From positions 1-32,068 of the forward strand of contig CAZOLI010000029.1 of assembly GCA_964580675.1 (NCBI GenBank): 32,068 nt of DNA, given 5' to 3'. Made by a program: the position numbers and the translations under genes. Source of the DNA: CAZOLI01 sp964580675. Lineage in GTDB: Bacteria; Planctomycetota; MHYJ01; CAYXQY01. How positions within the stretch are numbered: position 1 is the stretch's first letter; each line of letters opens with the position of its first letter. Shown piece after piece: positions 16,580 to 24,142 of the stretch. Under the pieces are notes generated by a model, which did no database searches, was not told the origin of the DNA, and worked only from the letters and a program-made list of their open reading frames with translations.

Positions 16580-17803
16580 ATGAGTGAATACGTTTCATTT
16601 GACGCTGACGACGAGGGGGAAACGGAGCGGAAGTTTACCACTCGAGCTGTGCAGGACGGCGAGGAGCCGGATCCGGAGACCGGGGCCCTCGTTCCGCCGT
16701 TGTATCATTCCACGACCTACGTACTGGATGGGCCGGGGGAAACGATCAGCGGGTACGACTACAAGCGGACGGGCAACCCGACGCGTGAGGCACTCGAAAC
16801 CAAGATTGCTTCCCTCGAGGAGGCCGAACACGGTCTCTGTTTTGCCTCCGGGATGGCCGCCATCCACGCGGTGCTCGTGCTGCTGGAAAGCGGCGACCGG
16901 GTGGTTGCGGAGGAGAACGTGTACGGGGGCACCCACCGACTCTTCACGAATTTGCTTCCGCGCTACGGCATTGAGGTGGAGTGGGTGGACGCCACGGAAC
17001 CGGGACGGTTGCGGGACCGGCTGGATCAGGACGCGGAACTGCTCTGGCTGGAATCCCCGACCAATCCACTTCTGAAGACGATTGACATCGAACGGTGTGC
17101 CGGCATCGCGGAGGACACGGACACGCTGACGGTGGTGGACAACACCCTGGCCAGTCCGTACCTTCAGAATCCGCTCTCCCTGGGAGCCGACATCGTGGTT
17201 CATTCCGCGACCAAGTACCTCGGGGGACACACCGATGCACTCGGTGGCGCGGTTGTTACGGATTCGGCGGATCTGTACAGTAAAATCAAATTCTATCAGA
17301 ATGCCATTGGTGCCGTGCCCGGCACGCTGGAGAATTTCTCCTTTCTGAAGGGAGCCAAGACCCTGTCGCTGCGCATGAACCGTGCCTGTGAGAACGCCTC
17401 GTCCATTGCACGGTACCTGGATGAGCATCCGGTGGTAAACACCGTGTATTATCCGGGGTTGCCGGGACATCCCGGTTATGAGGTCGCGCAGAAACAGATG
17501 GACAAACCGGGCGCATTGCTTTCGGTGGAACTGGATGCCGGGGAGCGGGAACTGACCGAGTTTGTGTCGGAACTTGACCTGTTTCCACTGGCGGTGTCGC
17601 TCGGAGCCGTGGAATCGCTCCTGAACCATCCCTGGAGCATGACCCACGCCTGTGTTCCCGAAGAGGAAAAACGCCGGCAGGGCATCACGCCCGGATTGCT
17701 CCGGCTGTCCATCGGCATCGAGGATGAGGAGGATCTCATAAACGACCTGGAACAGGCCTTTCGATCGGTTTTTTCATTCGAAACTGCTGTGAGGAAAACA
17801 TGA
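16580..17803 (+). CDS. PLP-dependent trans-sulfuration enzyme (cystathionine gamma-synthase/lyase type)
   Basis: This Cys/Met-metabolism fold-I enzyme has 407 aa. YKRTGNPTR (61-69), the phosphate loop FASGMAAIHA (88-97), YGGTHRLF (115-122), Asp187 in VVDNTLASPY pairing with the PLP ring nitrogen, and the Schiff-base Lys212 in SATKYLGGHTD are all present, with GLLRLSIGIED at the end. Family members make cystathionine from activated homoserine and cysteine, split cystathionine, or sulfhydrylate homoserine, and sequence alone does not separate them. Position directly after hom favours a synthase (metB-like) or sulfhydrylase role. An acidic N-terminal extension of about 17 residues precedes the usual start. 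Its stop overlaps the next ATG by four bases. Confidence 0.87.
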   Translation: MSEYVSFDADDEGETERKFTTRAVQDGEEPDPETGALVPPLYHSTTYVLDGPGETISGYDYKRTGNPTREALETKIASLEEAEHGLCFASGMAAIHAVLVLLESGDRVVAEENVYGGTHRLFTNLLPRYGIEVEWVDATEPGRLRDRLDQDAELLWLESPTNPLLKTIDIERCAGIAEDTDTLTVVDNTLASPYLQNPLSLGADIVVHSATKYLGGHTDALGGAVVTDSADLYSKIKFYQNAIGAVPGTLENFSFLKGAKTLSLRMNRACENASSIARYLDEHPVVNTVYYPGLPGHPGYEVAQKQMDKPGALLSVELDAGERELTEFVSELDLFPLAVSLGAVESLLNHPWSMTHACVPEEEKRRQGITPGLLRLSIGIEDEEDLINDLEQAFRSVFSFETAVRKT

Positions 17804-18951
17804 AATTCCGCACGAAACTTCTTCGGGCCGGTTCGTCGGACAACGATCCGTTCGGTTCCATTCCGACGCCTATTTATCAAACCGCCACGTATCGGAAACT
17901 GGATCCGGACGGCGAGCAGGAGCACGAGTATGCCCGGGAGGGAACCCCAACCAGCCGGGCCCTCGAGGAGCGTCTGGCCGAGCTTGAGGAAGGAACCGGC
18001 TGTGTTTCGTTTGGTTCCGGAATGGCCGGCATTCTGGCCGTGATGCTGAACCTGGAGGCGGGCGACCATATTATCGCCGGCGAGAAACTCTACGGTGGAA
18101 CCCGCCGGCTGTTTGACGAGGTTCTGACCAATTTTGACCTGTCGTTCTCCTACGTGGACCTCACCGAACCGGAAAACCTCAACGGGGTATTTCGGCCGGA
18201 AACCACCATGCTGTTCCTGGAGACCCCCACCAATCCCACCCTCCGAATGGTGGACATTGAGGCCGTGTCAAACCGCGCTCCCGACGACGTGACCGTCGTG
18301 GCGGACAATACGTTCCTGACGCCGTATTTTCAGCAACCGCTCCGGCACGGTGCGGACATTGTTGTGCAGAGTCTCACAAAATACCTGGCCGGGCATCATG
18401 ACCTGATCGGCGGGGCCGTCGTGCCCTCGGACGAGGAATGGCTGGAAGACCTCCGGTTTCAATTAAAAACCATCGGGCCCACCCTTGCCCCGACGGAGTC
18501 GTTCCTCACACTTCGAGGGTTAAAATCACTTTCCTCCCGCATGGAACAGCATCGTGAAAACGCGGAGCGGGTGGCCATGTTTCTCGCGGAACATCCCGCC
18601 GTGGAGCAGGTAATTTATCCGGGATCGGACGATCATCCCGATGCGGACGTTGCTCAAAAACAGATGTCCGGGGGTGGGGGCATGCTGGCGGCAGAAGTGG
18701 CGGGGGGCGCCGAAACCGCCCACGCCGTCGTGCGAAACACGGACCTGTGGATTTTTGCCGATTCCCTCGGCGGGTGTGACGCGTTGATTTCCCATCCGGC
18801 CACGCAATCACACGAAGACGTGCCCGAGCCCGAGCGAAAAAAACAGGGCGTGACCGGTGGTTTGCTGCGGCTGTCCCCCGGACTGGAGGATTCCGACGAT
18901 CTTGTGCAGGACCTTCGCCAGGCGCTGGACGCCGCGTCTGGGTCGGTTTGA
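17800..18951 (+). CDS. Second PLP-dependent trans-sulfuration enzyme
   Basis: A paralogue of the preceding gene (383 aa) keeps the same active-site order: YAREGTPTSRALE (44-56), FGSGMAGILA (71-80), YGGTRRLF (98-105), Asp169 in VVADNTFLTPYF and Lys194 in SLTKYLAGHHD, ending GLLRLSPGLED. The ATGA overlap with the first gene implies coupled translation of the pair. Two adjacent family members after hom could be a gamma-synthase plus a beta-lyase (cystathionine to homocysteine), or form a gamma-synthase/gamma-lyase pair for both directions of trans-sulfuration. Differences such as AGHHD for GGHTD after the Lys show they are not recent copies. It ends the operon. Confidence 0.86.
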   Translation: MKFRTKLLRAGSSDNDPFGSIPTPIYQTATYRKLDPDGEQEHEYAREGTPTSRALEERLAELEEGTGCVSFGSGMAGILAVMLNLEAGDHIIAGEKLYGGTRRLFDEVLTNFDLSFSYVDLTEPENLNGVFRPETTMLFLETPTNPTLRMVDIEAVSNRAPDDVTVVADNTFLTPYFQQPLRHGADIVVQSLTKYLAGHHDLIGGAVVPSDEEWLEDLRFQLKTIGPTLAPTESFLTLRGLKSLSSRMEQHRENAERVAMFLAEHPAVEQVIYPGSDDHPDADVAQKQMSGGGGMLAAEVAGGAETAHAVVRNTDLWIFADSLGGCDALISHPATQSHEDVPEPERKKQGVTGGLLRLSPGLEDSDDLVQDLRQALDAASGSV

Positions 18952-19215
18952 ATCGGCATAAATTCCGGGGAAGTGCCGGGTAACCATTCGTCCGAAAAAT
19001 ATGGACTCGGACAATAGCCGGGTTCGTTTTTAAAACCATAAGCGGGGGGGCGGAACATTTCTGGTCGCGTTGGGCAAAAGTTAAGGCACCCCTCGCTCAA
19101 GATCGGGGAGCCGTTTGCGTCCTGGACTGGACGGACGACGTGGAAGGTTGGACGGGGGCGGGTCCGGAACTGGAAGCAAAACGTAAGGTACTCCTCACTC
19201 GCGCTCTCGCCTTTG
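18952..19215. other. Start of a 1.3-kb gene-free region between convergent operons
   Basis: A short stem GGTT/AACC with a T-rich loop (about 19020-19037) might be a weak end signal for the hom operon. No credible gene is seen. From 19216 on, the region to hxlB is almost entirely repeats. Confidence 0.4.
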
Positions 19216-19298
19216 CCCACAAGTTATAGAGTCGTGAGTTGAATCTACGTATTAGTTGTAGTGTACGGAGTGCGACACCGTCGCCCGGAGTACACGTT
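19216..19298 (+). repeat. Shared 55-bp block and palindromic unit P (copy C1)
   Basis: 19216-19270 matches 10093-10147 at 49 of 55 positions. P at 19255-19298 has the outer arms GTGTAC/GTACAC, but its inner stem is GCGAC/GTCGC instead of GGACGGC/GCCGTCC. The sequence differs while the hairpin is kept. Confidence 0.8.
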
Positions 19299-19335
19299 AG
19301 TTTCTTTCCCTGGGGTGTTCCTGCCGTAAGAAAAT

Positions 19336-19463
19336 AACGTGCACTCCGCTGGCGCTTCGTGCACTACAACAGAACTCGTTTTCCAACGCAAAACTCCTGA
19401 GATTGAGATTGCTGTGTTCGTTGTGGTGCACGCAGGGCGGCGTAGCCGTCCGGAGTACACGTT
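19336..19463 (+). repeat. Composite palindromic element Q-spacer-P (copy C)
   Basis: This 128-bp copy has Q at 19336-19375, a 44-nt spacer nearly identical to 86-129, and P at 19420-19463, followed by ATTTTTT as in copy A. The inner stem of P is GGGCGGC/GCCGTCC, with one G-T pair. Confidence 0.88.
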
Positions 19464-19517
19464 ATTTTTTGACGTTGGGCCAATCTTTTTTCGAACACGT
19501 TATCGTTTGTGCTCCGT

Positions 19518-19588
19518 GCTCGGGCAAGAACCCCCGAGCTACCTCCATCAACGTGATCCCTTCGTAGATCGGGGGTTCCTGCCCGATC
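19518..19588 (+). repeat. Nested palindrome, array unit 1
   Basis: The left hairpin GCTCGGG/CCCGAGC (19518-19539) and right hairpin GATCGGG/CCCGATC (19567-19588) are each palindromic, and the right one is also the near reverse complement of the left, so the whole 71 bp can fold as one long stem or as two hairpins. Confidence 0.88.
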
Positions 19589-19672
19589 TCCTGTGACCGT
19601 GGACTTTTCCTCAACCGTAGTCAACTTCCAAAACCGTTATCGACCTTTTGTTGTTTCCCGACGCTTACCGTG

Positions 19673-19743
19673 GCTCGGGCTGGAAAGCCCGAGCTACCTC
19701 TATCAACGTTTCCCCTTCGTAGATCGGGCTTTCCAGCCCGATC
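19673..19743 (+). repeat. Nested palindrome, array unit 2
   Basis: It has the same architecture and 71-bp length as unit 1, exactly 155 bp further on. The tip changed from CAAGAACCCCC to CTGGAAAGCCC on the left arm, with the matching change on the right arm. Confidence 0.88.
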
Positions 19744-19827
19744 ATCTGTGGCCGTGTGCTTCTCCTCTCAAAACACCTATCTCCTTCACCGTTTCTTCCT
19801 CTTATTGCTAACCCAACTTTTACAGAG

Positions 19828-19898
19828 GCTCGGGCAAGAACCCCCGAGGGACCCTCCTCAACGTGATCCCTTCGTAGATCGGGCATTCCTGCCCGATC
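19828..19898 (+). repeat. Nested palindrome, array unit 3
   Basis: The third unit lies another 155 bp on and matches unit 1 in the left tip. Its left hairpin has one decayed closing base (CCCGAGG). The right arm is GATCGGGCATTCCTGCCCG. About 20 bp after each unit is also alike (CTGTGACCGTG, CTGTGGCCGTG, CTGTAATCGG). Confidence 0.85.
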
Positions 19899-19939
19899 TC
19901 CTGTAATCGGAAGCATCTCCTCATTCATTTCCTGTTCCA

Positions 19940-20208
19940 GGTAGTGTACGGAGGGCGACGACGACCGGAGCACAGGTTGGTTTTGACGCTGAGCCACGAC
20001 GAACGTCCCTGCCATCAACGCTTCCATGAACGTTTGTAGTTGGGTACGTAACGAAGCGTTGGCGTAGTGGAGTACCCGTTTGGTGCCCCTGACTGTTCTG
20101 ACAGAGCAGATCTTACACACGACCTAATACGAGGAAAATAACGGCGAAATTGAAAGGATGTGTTACCAAAAGCGCACTCCGCTGACACTCCGTTCGGCAG
20201 TACGAACT
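19940..20208 (+). repeat. Degenerate P and Q copies
   Basis: 19940-19978 is a decayed P followed by TTTTGACGCTG. 20032-20080 is P-like with outer arms GGGTAC/GTACCC and inner AACG/CGTT, different bases but the same pairing. 20169-20208 is a decayed Q (GCGCACTCCGCTGACACTCC). They lie between the 155-bp array and the hxlB-like stop at 20270. Confidence 0.6.
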
Positions 20209-20269
20209 TCCATTCCCCCAGTGGTTCCCGGGACGTTTGTGGTGGAGTGCCCCTGTGGTATAAGGGGAT

Positions 20270-20830
20270 TTATTCCAGGTCGATGTGACGCTGTTCCAGG
20301 TCCGCCAGGTCCAGGTCCCGACGTTTCATCAACCGGAGGACAAGCGCGTCGGTGGTCAATAGAAGATTCTGTTCGAACAAAGTTCGGGCGGGTTGGGCCG
20401 ACGGGGAATCGGTTGACGTGCCACCCTCCGGTGCGGGGCGGTTTCCCGGTATGACCAGCACCGTGTCGGCCCGTTCCGCAAGTCTGGATTCCGGATTTCC
20501 GGTCAGGGCCAGAACGGGCACCTCCTGGTTGGTCGCGATCTCCGCTACGCTGATCAGGCTTTTTGTGGCACCGCTTCCGGAACAGACCACGAATTGATCG
20601 GAGGGGCTCAGTGGGGGACGGGAGAGGTCTCGCTGCCACCAGGCGTCCTTGCCCAGGTGATTCAGCCGCTGGGCGAACATCCCGGCCACCTGTCCGGATC
20701 GTCCTCTCCCGGCGACAACGATCTGTTCGGCCCGATCAAGATCCCGGGCCACCCGTGAAAAGTCCTCGGGGTCCAGGTCCGGTCCCGTTTTGGTTATTTC
20801 CTGATGAATCAGGTCCAGTTCGTCAGGCAC
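20270..20830 (-). CDS. hxlB: SIS-domain sugar-phosphate isomerase, 6-phospho-3-hexuloisomerase-like
   Basis: The 186-aa protein is a single SIS domain. Landmarks are IVVAGRGRSGQVAGMFAQRL, FVVCSGSGATKSLISVA, VLALTGNPESRLAERADTVLVIPG and the C-terminal TLFEQNLLLTTDALVLRLM, closest to the ribulose monophosphate pathway isomerase that interconverts hexulose-6-phosphate and fructose-6-phosphate. The GTG at 20830 is chosen. It overlaps the pyrK stop by 8 bp, and the longer frame to 20920 would add residues encoded within pyrK in another frame. No hexulose-phosphate synthase (hxlA) is adjacent. Another SIS isomerase, for example for arabinose-phosphate, is the alternative. Pairing with pyrimidine synthesis could point to ribose-5-phosphate supply, but this is inference. 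Confidence 0.75.
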   Translation of the reverse strand: MPDELDLIHQEITKTGPDLDPEDFSRVARDLDRAEQIVVAGRGRSGQVAGMFAQRLNHLGKDAWWQRDLSRPPLSPSDQFVVCSGSGATKSLISVAEIATNQEVPVLALTGNPESRLAERADTVLVIPGNRPAPEGGTSTDSPSAQPARTLFEQNLLLTTDALVLRLMKRRDLDLADLEQRHIDLE

Positions 20831-21683
20831 TGTTCCAGTCCTCCCGTAATCGCCGCACCTCGAACACCGGCCCTTCACGGCAGACGGTGGCAACCCGGTC
20901 GCCGTTGTGCTCCGGGTCACGAACCTTCACCACACACGCCCTGCAGACGCCGAGCGCACAACCCATCTGTCGCTCAATGGCAATTTCGGCCGGCAACTCT
21001 TCCTGAAGGGCCAGTTCCCGGATTGCGTCCAGCATCCCCGGGGGGCCGCAGCCGTAAAGATGGAGGTCTCCGGAGACCTCCCCGCTCTGATACAGGTCCC
21101 GGAACAGTTCGGTCACGTATCCGGAAAATCCCCGGCTCCCGTCGTCGGTGGAAATGTAAAACTCCACGTCGTGGCGTGCGAAATCTTCTTCACAGAGCAC
21201 GTCCGCCGCCGTCCTCGCCCCGGTCAGCACGTGTATTGTTTTGCTTCCCGGCCAGAATCGTGACAGCTCGCGGGCAAACATGTGAACGGGAGGGATTCCC
21301 ACCCCACCCCCCAGAAGCACCGGTGTGGTTTCCGTCCCCGGCACCGAAAACCGGTTGCCGAGAGGCCCGAGCATTTCGAGTTCGTCTCCCGAATCGAGGT
21401 TTGCCATAATGCGGGTTCCTTTCCCGACCACGGCATAGAGGAAGTCCACGGCGGTTTCCCCGTCCTGACGTTCCGCAGGCACGTCGTGAAAAGAAAACGG
21501 CCGGCGAAGGAGGGGTTCATGGTGATCGGCGACGCGAAGGTGGGCAAACTGACCGGGCGCCGGGTCGAACGACGTCGATTCAAACGTCACCCGCATTTTC
21601 CAGTAGCGGCGGCTTACCTTCCGGTTGAATTCCACCGTCACGGGTCCGTTGTAAAGGTCCTCATTTACGTTTGGGAGTTTCAT
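20823..21683 (-). CDS. pyrK: Dihydroorotate dehydrogenase electron transfer subunit
   Basis: The 286-aa protein has an FAD-binding ferredoxin-reductase fold: LLRRPFSFHDV (58-68) binds FAD, LLGGGVGIPPVHMFA (123-137) is the NAD-side loop, and the C-terminal cluster Cys242, Cys247, Cys250 and Cys268 (C-x4-C-x2-C-x17-C) binds a 2Fe-2S centre. It passes electrons between NAD and the catalytic PyrD subunit in pyrimidine synthesis. pyrD is not in the window, so a role as another NAD-linked reductase subunit remains possible. It precedes the hxlB-like gene with an 8-bp overlap, and the 121-bp gap to the secreted-protein gene upstream could hold a promoter. Confidence 0.88.
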   Translation of the reverse strand: MKLPNVNEDLYNGPVTVEFNRKVSRRYWKMRVTFESTSFDPAPGQFAHLRVADHHEPLLRRPFSFHDVPAERQDGETAVDFLYAVVGKGTRIMANLDSGDELEMLGPLGNRFSVPGTETTPVLLGGGVGIPPVHMFARELSRFWPGSKTIHVLTGARTAADVLCEEDFARHDVEFYISTDDGSRGFSGYVTELFRDLYQSGEVSGDLHLYGCGPPGMLDAIRELALQEELPAEIAIERQMGCALGVCRACVVKVRDPEHNGDRVATVCREGPVFEVRRLREDWNSA

Positions 21684-21804
21684 GGATCAGTTGTCTCCCC
21701 GGACAGGAAACGGCCGGGCATTTTTCGGAACAATCGAGGCCGGAGGATGGAGAAAATTCAGACGCAGAATTATTGTAACAGATTCGATCCGATGCCTCAC
21801 CCGC

Positions 21805-23136
21805 CTACGGATTGGTAAATGGGTTCTGTTCAGGATCCGCAATGGTGAAATCCGGAACGATCTGCAGAAGGGGTTTCGAACGAGAGGAAATTTTTCCTTC
21901 CGAACCGGCAAAGAGGAGGCCCTTCCACTGAAACGACTCCGTTAGTTCGTTGAACTTCAGGTTTCCCGCCGCTACGGCGACACCGGAGAACGTCTCGAGC
22001 GTGCCGTAAGCGGGATCACCGGGACGTATATCTCCACCGGATCCGTCTTTGCGTTTGCCGATCAGGAAAATAGGAAGAGGGGCATTTTCCGCTTGTTTCA
22101 GGTCGTCGGTGATGTACAGGTTACCGGAAACCCGGAATATGACCCGCTCGACGTCGCCCGTGATTCTGTAATTTTTCGTGCTGTCGATGTCGACCCATAA
22201 ATTTCCCGGAACGATAATTCGAATTGTGCCGGGTTCCCGTTCGCCATCCGTCGTAAACGACAGGTTCGATTTGTCCAGGAAGTAATCCGCGCCGGGCGGA
22301 TCGTTCCTTTGTCGGTTGCTGTTGGATTTGTTCTTTGCAAACAGATTTTGCAGGTGGGCCAAATTTTTGTTTTTCTCCCGGTCTTTTGCCTTCTTGCCGA
22401 GTTTGATTGAGGGGCCGGACGGGTGCCAGTTTTTGACGCGGTTCCCCGGATTTGTCGGGTACATCTTTCGGAGGGTTGAGGTGATTTCCTTCCGGGTTTG
22501 AGCGGCTTTTCGAAGTGTGTCTTCTGGTGCGATCTGGCTCCTGTACAGGTACATGAACCCGGCCCGGTTGCCTCCATTTCGACAGACGTCCACCAGCCGT
22601 GGAACCACCTGATCCCTTTCTGTCGCTTCTGTGAGAAGAAGTAGGTTCGCCAGCCGGTAGGACCGAAAAACCTGCCGGGAGGGATACCGATTTCTCAACC
22701 TTCGCATGGCTTTCAGAAGACGGAACTTTCGTTCCGGCGTATTCTGGTTCTGGCGCAATTTCTTTCGGAGGAACGGTATAAGAGCAGGACCCATTGTTTC
22801 GAGGATGTTCTGGGCATCCCGCCGTTTTTTAAACGTGTTCGCCCCGAGCTGTTTGACGAGAGTGCGTGCCCTGTTTCTGGGTATGGCATTCCGAAGTGTT
22901 TTCCGAAACAGGGATTTTATTTGATGCGGACGTCCCTCGCCTCTTTTGTTCATGCTGTTTAAGTGGACGGACGGATTGTCCAGAAGCCGATCCCCCGGGG
23001 CAATGGAGGATCCGGGTTCACCGGCCCGGAGGGTCTGTACGATCGAGACCAGTGCTGTTAACAGGAACAGTCCGACGGAGAAACAGCGAACCGGATCGGG
23101 ACAAGAAACCAATTTTGCCCGACGGTTGAAAGACAT
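21805..23136 (-). CDS. Hypothetical secreted protein with HEAT-like N half and beta-rich C half
   Basis: I do not recognise a named family. The 443-aa product starts with a basic patch and a hydrophobic stretch (VGLFLLTALVSIVQTLRA) with a plausible signal-peptidase site before GEPG. Residues roughly 85-240 are helical, Arg/Lys-rich and HEAT-like (RRDAQNILETMGPALIPFLR). A low-complexity Lys/Asn stretch follows. The C-terminal 130 residues alternate short hydrophobic strands (GTIRIIVPGNLWVDI, VIFRVSGNLYITDD, GVAVAAGNLKFNEL), suggesting a beta-helix or sandwich. It is strongly basic, unlike its acidic neighbours. I use the ATG at 23136; TTG at 23166 is possible. It is divergent from tadA with a 152-bp shared upstream region. 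Confidence 0.75.
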   Translation of the reverse strand: MSFNRRAKLVSCPDPVRCFSVGLFLLTALVSIVQTLRAGEPGSSIAPGDRLLDNPSVHLNSMNKRGEGRPHQIKSLFRKTLRNAIPRNRARTLVKQLGANTFKKRRDAQNILETMGPALIPFLRKKLRQNQNTPERKFRLLKAMRRLRNRYPSRQVFRSYRLANLLLLTEATERDQVVPRLVDVCRNGGNRAGFMYLYRSQIAPEDTLRKAAQTRKEITSTLRKMYPTNPGNRVKNWHPSGPSIKLGKKAKDREKNKNLAHLQNLFAKNKSNSNRQRNDPPGADYFLDKSNLSFTTDGEREPGTIRIIVPGNLWVDIDSTKNYRITGDVERVIFRVSGNLYITDDLKQAENAPLPIFLIGKRKDGSGGDIRPGDPAYGTLETFSGVAVAAGNLKFNELTESFQWKGLLFAGSEGKISSRSKPLLQIVPDFTIADPEQNPFTNP

Positions 23137-23216
23137 GATCAAGAGAGGTGGATCATTTGCAGACAAACAACGGCGATCAAACAGGGCTTCCCAAACCAGG
23201 GTCGGGACAGGATTTA

Positions 23217-23245
23217 TTGAACCCCGTGACCCGTTTCATTATAGT
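23217..23245 (+). promoter_or_regulatory. Candidate tadA promoter
   Basis: TTGAAC (23217-23222; 4 of 6) and TATAGT (23240-23245; 5 of 6) are exactly 17 bp apart, 43 bp before the tadA ATG. Confidence 0.6.
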
Positions 23246-23288
23246 GGATTTTTCGTTCTCTTTTTTGTTTTTCTCCCCGGGGAATCAG

Positions 23289-23756
23289 ATGTCAATCATC
23301 GATCGCGACAACGAGGATTTTATGGAGGAGGCCCTGATGGAAGCTCGTACGGCGAAGGAGGCGGAGGAGGTGCCGGTCGGGGCCGTGATTGTGAAGGACG
23401 ACGCCATCATTGCCCGGGCTCATAACATGACGGAAACCCTGAACGATCCCACAGCTCACGCCGAAATGATTGCGATCACACAGGCGGCCGAGGAGCTGGG
23501 GGACTGGCGGCTCGAGGATTGCACAATTTACGTGACGCTTGAACCCTGTCCGATGTGCGGCGGGGCCCTCGTCCAGTCCCGGATTCAGAAACTCGTATAC
23601 GGCTGTATGGATCCGGAGGGGGGAGCATGCGGCAGTCTTTACAATATTCCCCAGGACAACCGGCTGAATCATCACCTGAACGTGGAAAAGGACGTTCTTG
23701 AGAACAAGTGCCGATCCCTTCTTCAATCATTTTTTGAAGATCGCCGCTCCGGGTGA
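23289..23756 (+). CDS. tadA: tRNA-specific adenosine-34 deaminase
   Basis: The 155-aa zinc deaminase converts A34 to inosine in the anticodon of tRNA-Arg(ACG). The zinc site is complete: THAEM-type His57 and catalytic Glu59 in TAHAEM, with Cys87 and Cys90 in EPCPMCGG. VPVGAVIVKDDAIIARAHN and the closing segment LQSFFEDRR are typical of the family. The ATG at 23289 follows GGGGAA by a few bases. The frame is open back to 23148, but those residues include the promoter and look non-coding. P/Q repeats begin about 125 bp after the stop. Confidence 0.93.
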   Translation: MSIIDRDNEDFMEEALMEARTAKEAEEVPVGAVIVKDDAIIARAHNMTETLNDPTAHAEMIAITQAAEELGDWRLEDCTIYVTLEPCPMCGGALVQSRIQKLVYGCMDPEGGACGSLYNIPQDNRLNHHLNVEKDVLENKCRSLLQSFFEDRRSG

Positions 23757-23879
23757 CCGGAGGATGGGTCCGGACGAAGGAACGGCAACACACCGGTGGT
23801 TGAAGCCCGTGTTCCGAAGGAATAACATGGAACAATGCGGCGTGGTTCAAGTCCCGCCAATGCGTTGATGAACGTGTTT

Positions 23880-24142
23880 GTTGTAGTGCACGCAGGACGG
23901 CGTTGCCGTCCGAAGTGCACGTTGTTTTTTGAACGCTGGGAACTGTTTCTTTTGGAAATAACGTGCACTCCGCTGGCGCTCCGTGCACTACAACAGAACC
24001 CATTTTCCAACACAAAACTCTTGAAATGTAATTGCTGTGTTTGTTGTAGTGTACGGAGCTTATGCGGAGTACACGTGCCGTATTTCGTTCATGATTCCGG
24101 TGGAAAAAGCACGTCCGCTCCACTCCGGTTCGTGGACCACAA
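23880..24142 (+). repeat. Palindromic array P-Q-P-Q (copy D)
   Basis: P at 23880-23923 has outer arms GTGCAC/GTGCAC, inner GGACGGC/GCCGTCC and a following GTTTTTT. Q at 23960-23999 is the cleanest copy (GTGCAC-TCCGCTGGCGCTCC-GTGCAC). A short P follows at 24043-24076 with arms GTGTAC/GTACAC and no inner stem. A variant Q lies at 24108-24142 with arms GTCC/GGAC. The array lies between tadA and the first tRNA-Ser. Confidence 0.82.

Noticed and set aside
18654..19220. 188-codon minus-strand frame across the end of the second trans-sulfuration gene
   Set aside because: Mostly antisense to a firm gene; the non-overlapping part is Pro/Arg-rich and lacks any domain or ribosome site.
19518..19898. 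CRISPR array
   Set aside because: Units are 71-bp nested palindromes at 155-bp spacing with partly similar linkers and no cas genes, not short repeats with unique spacers.
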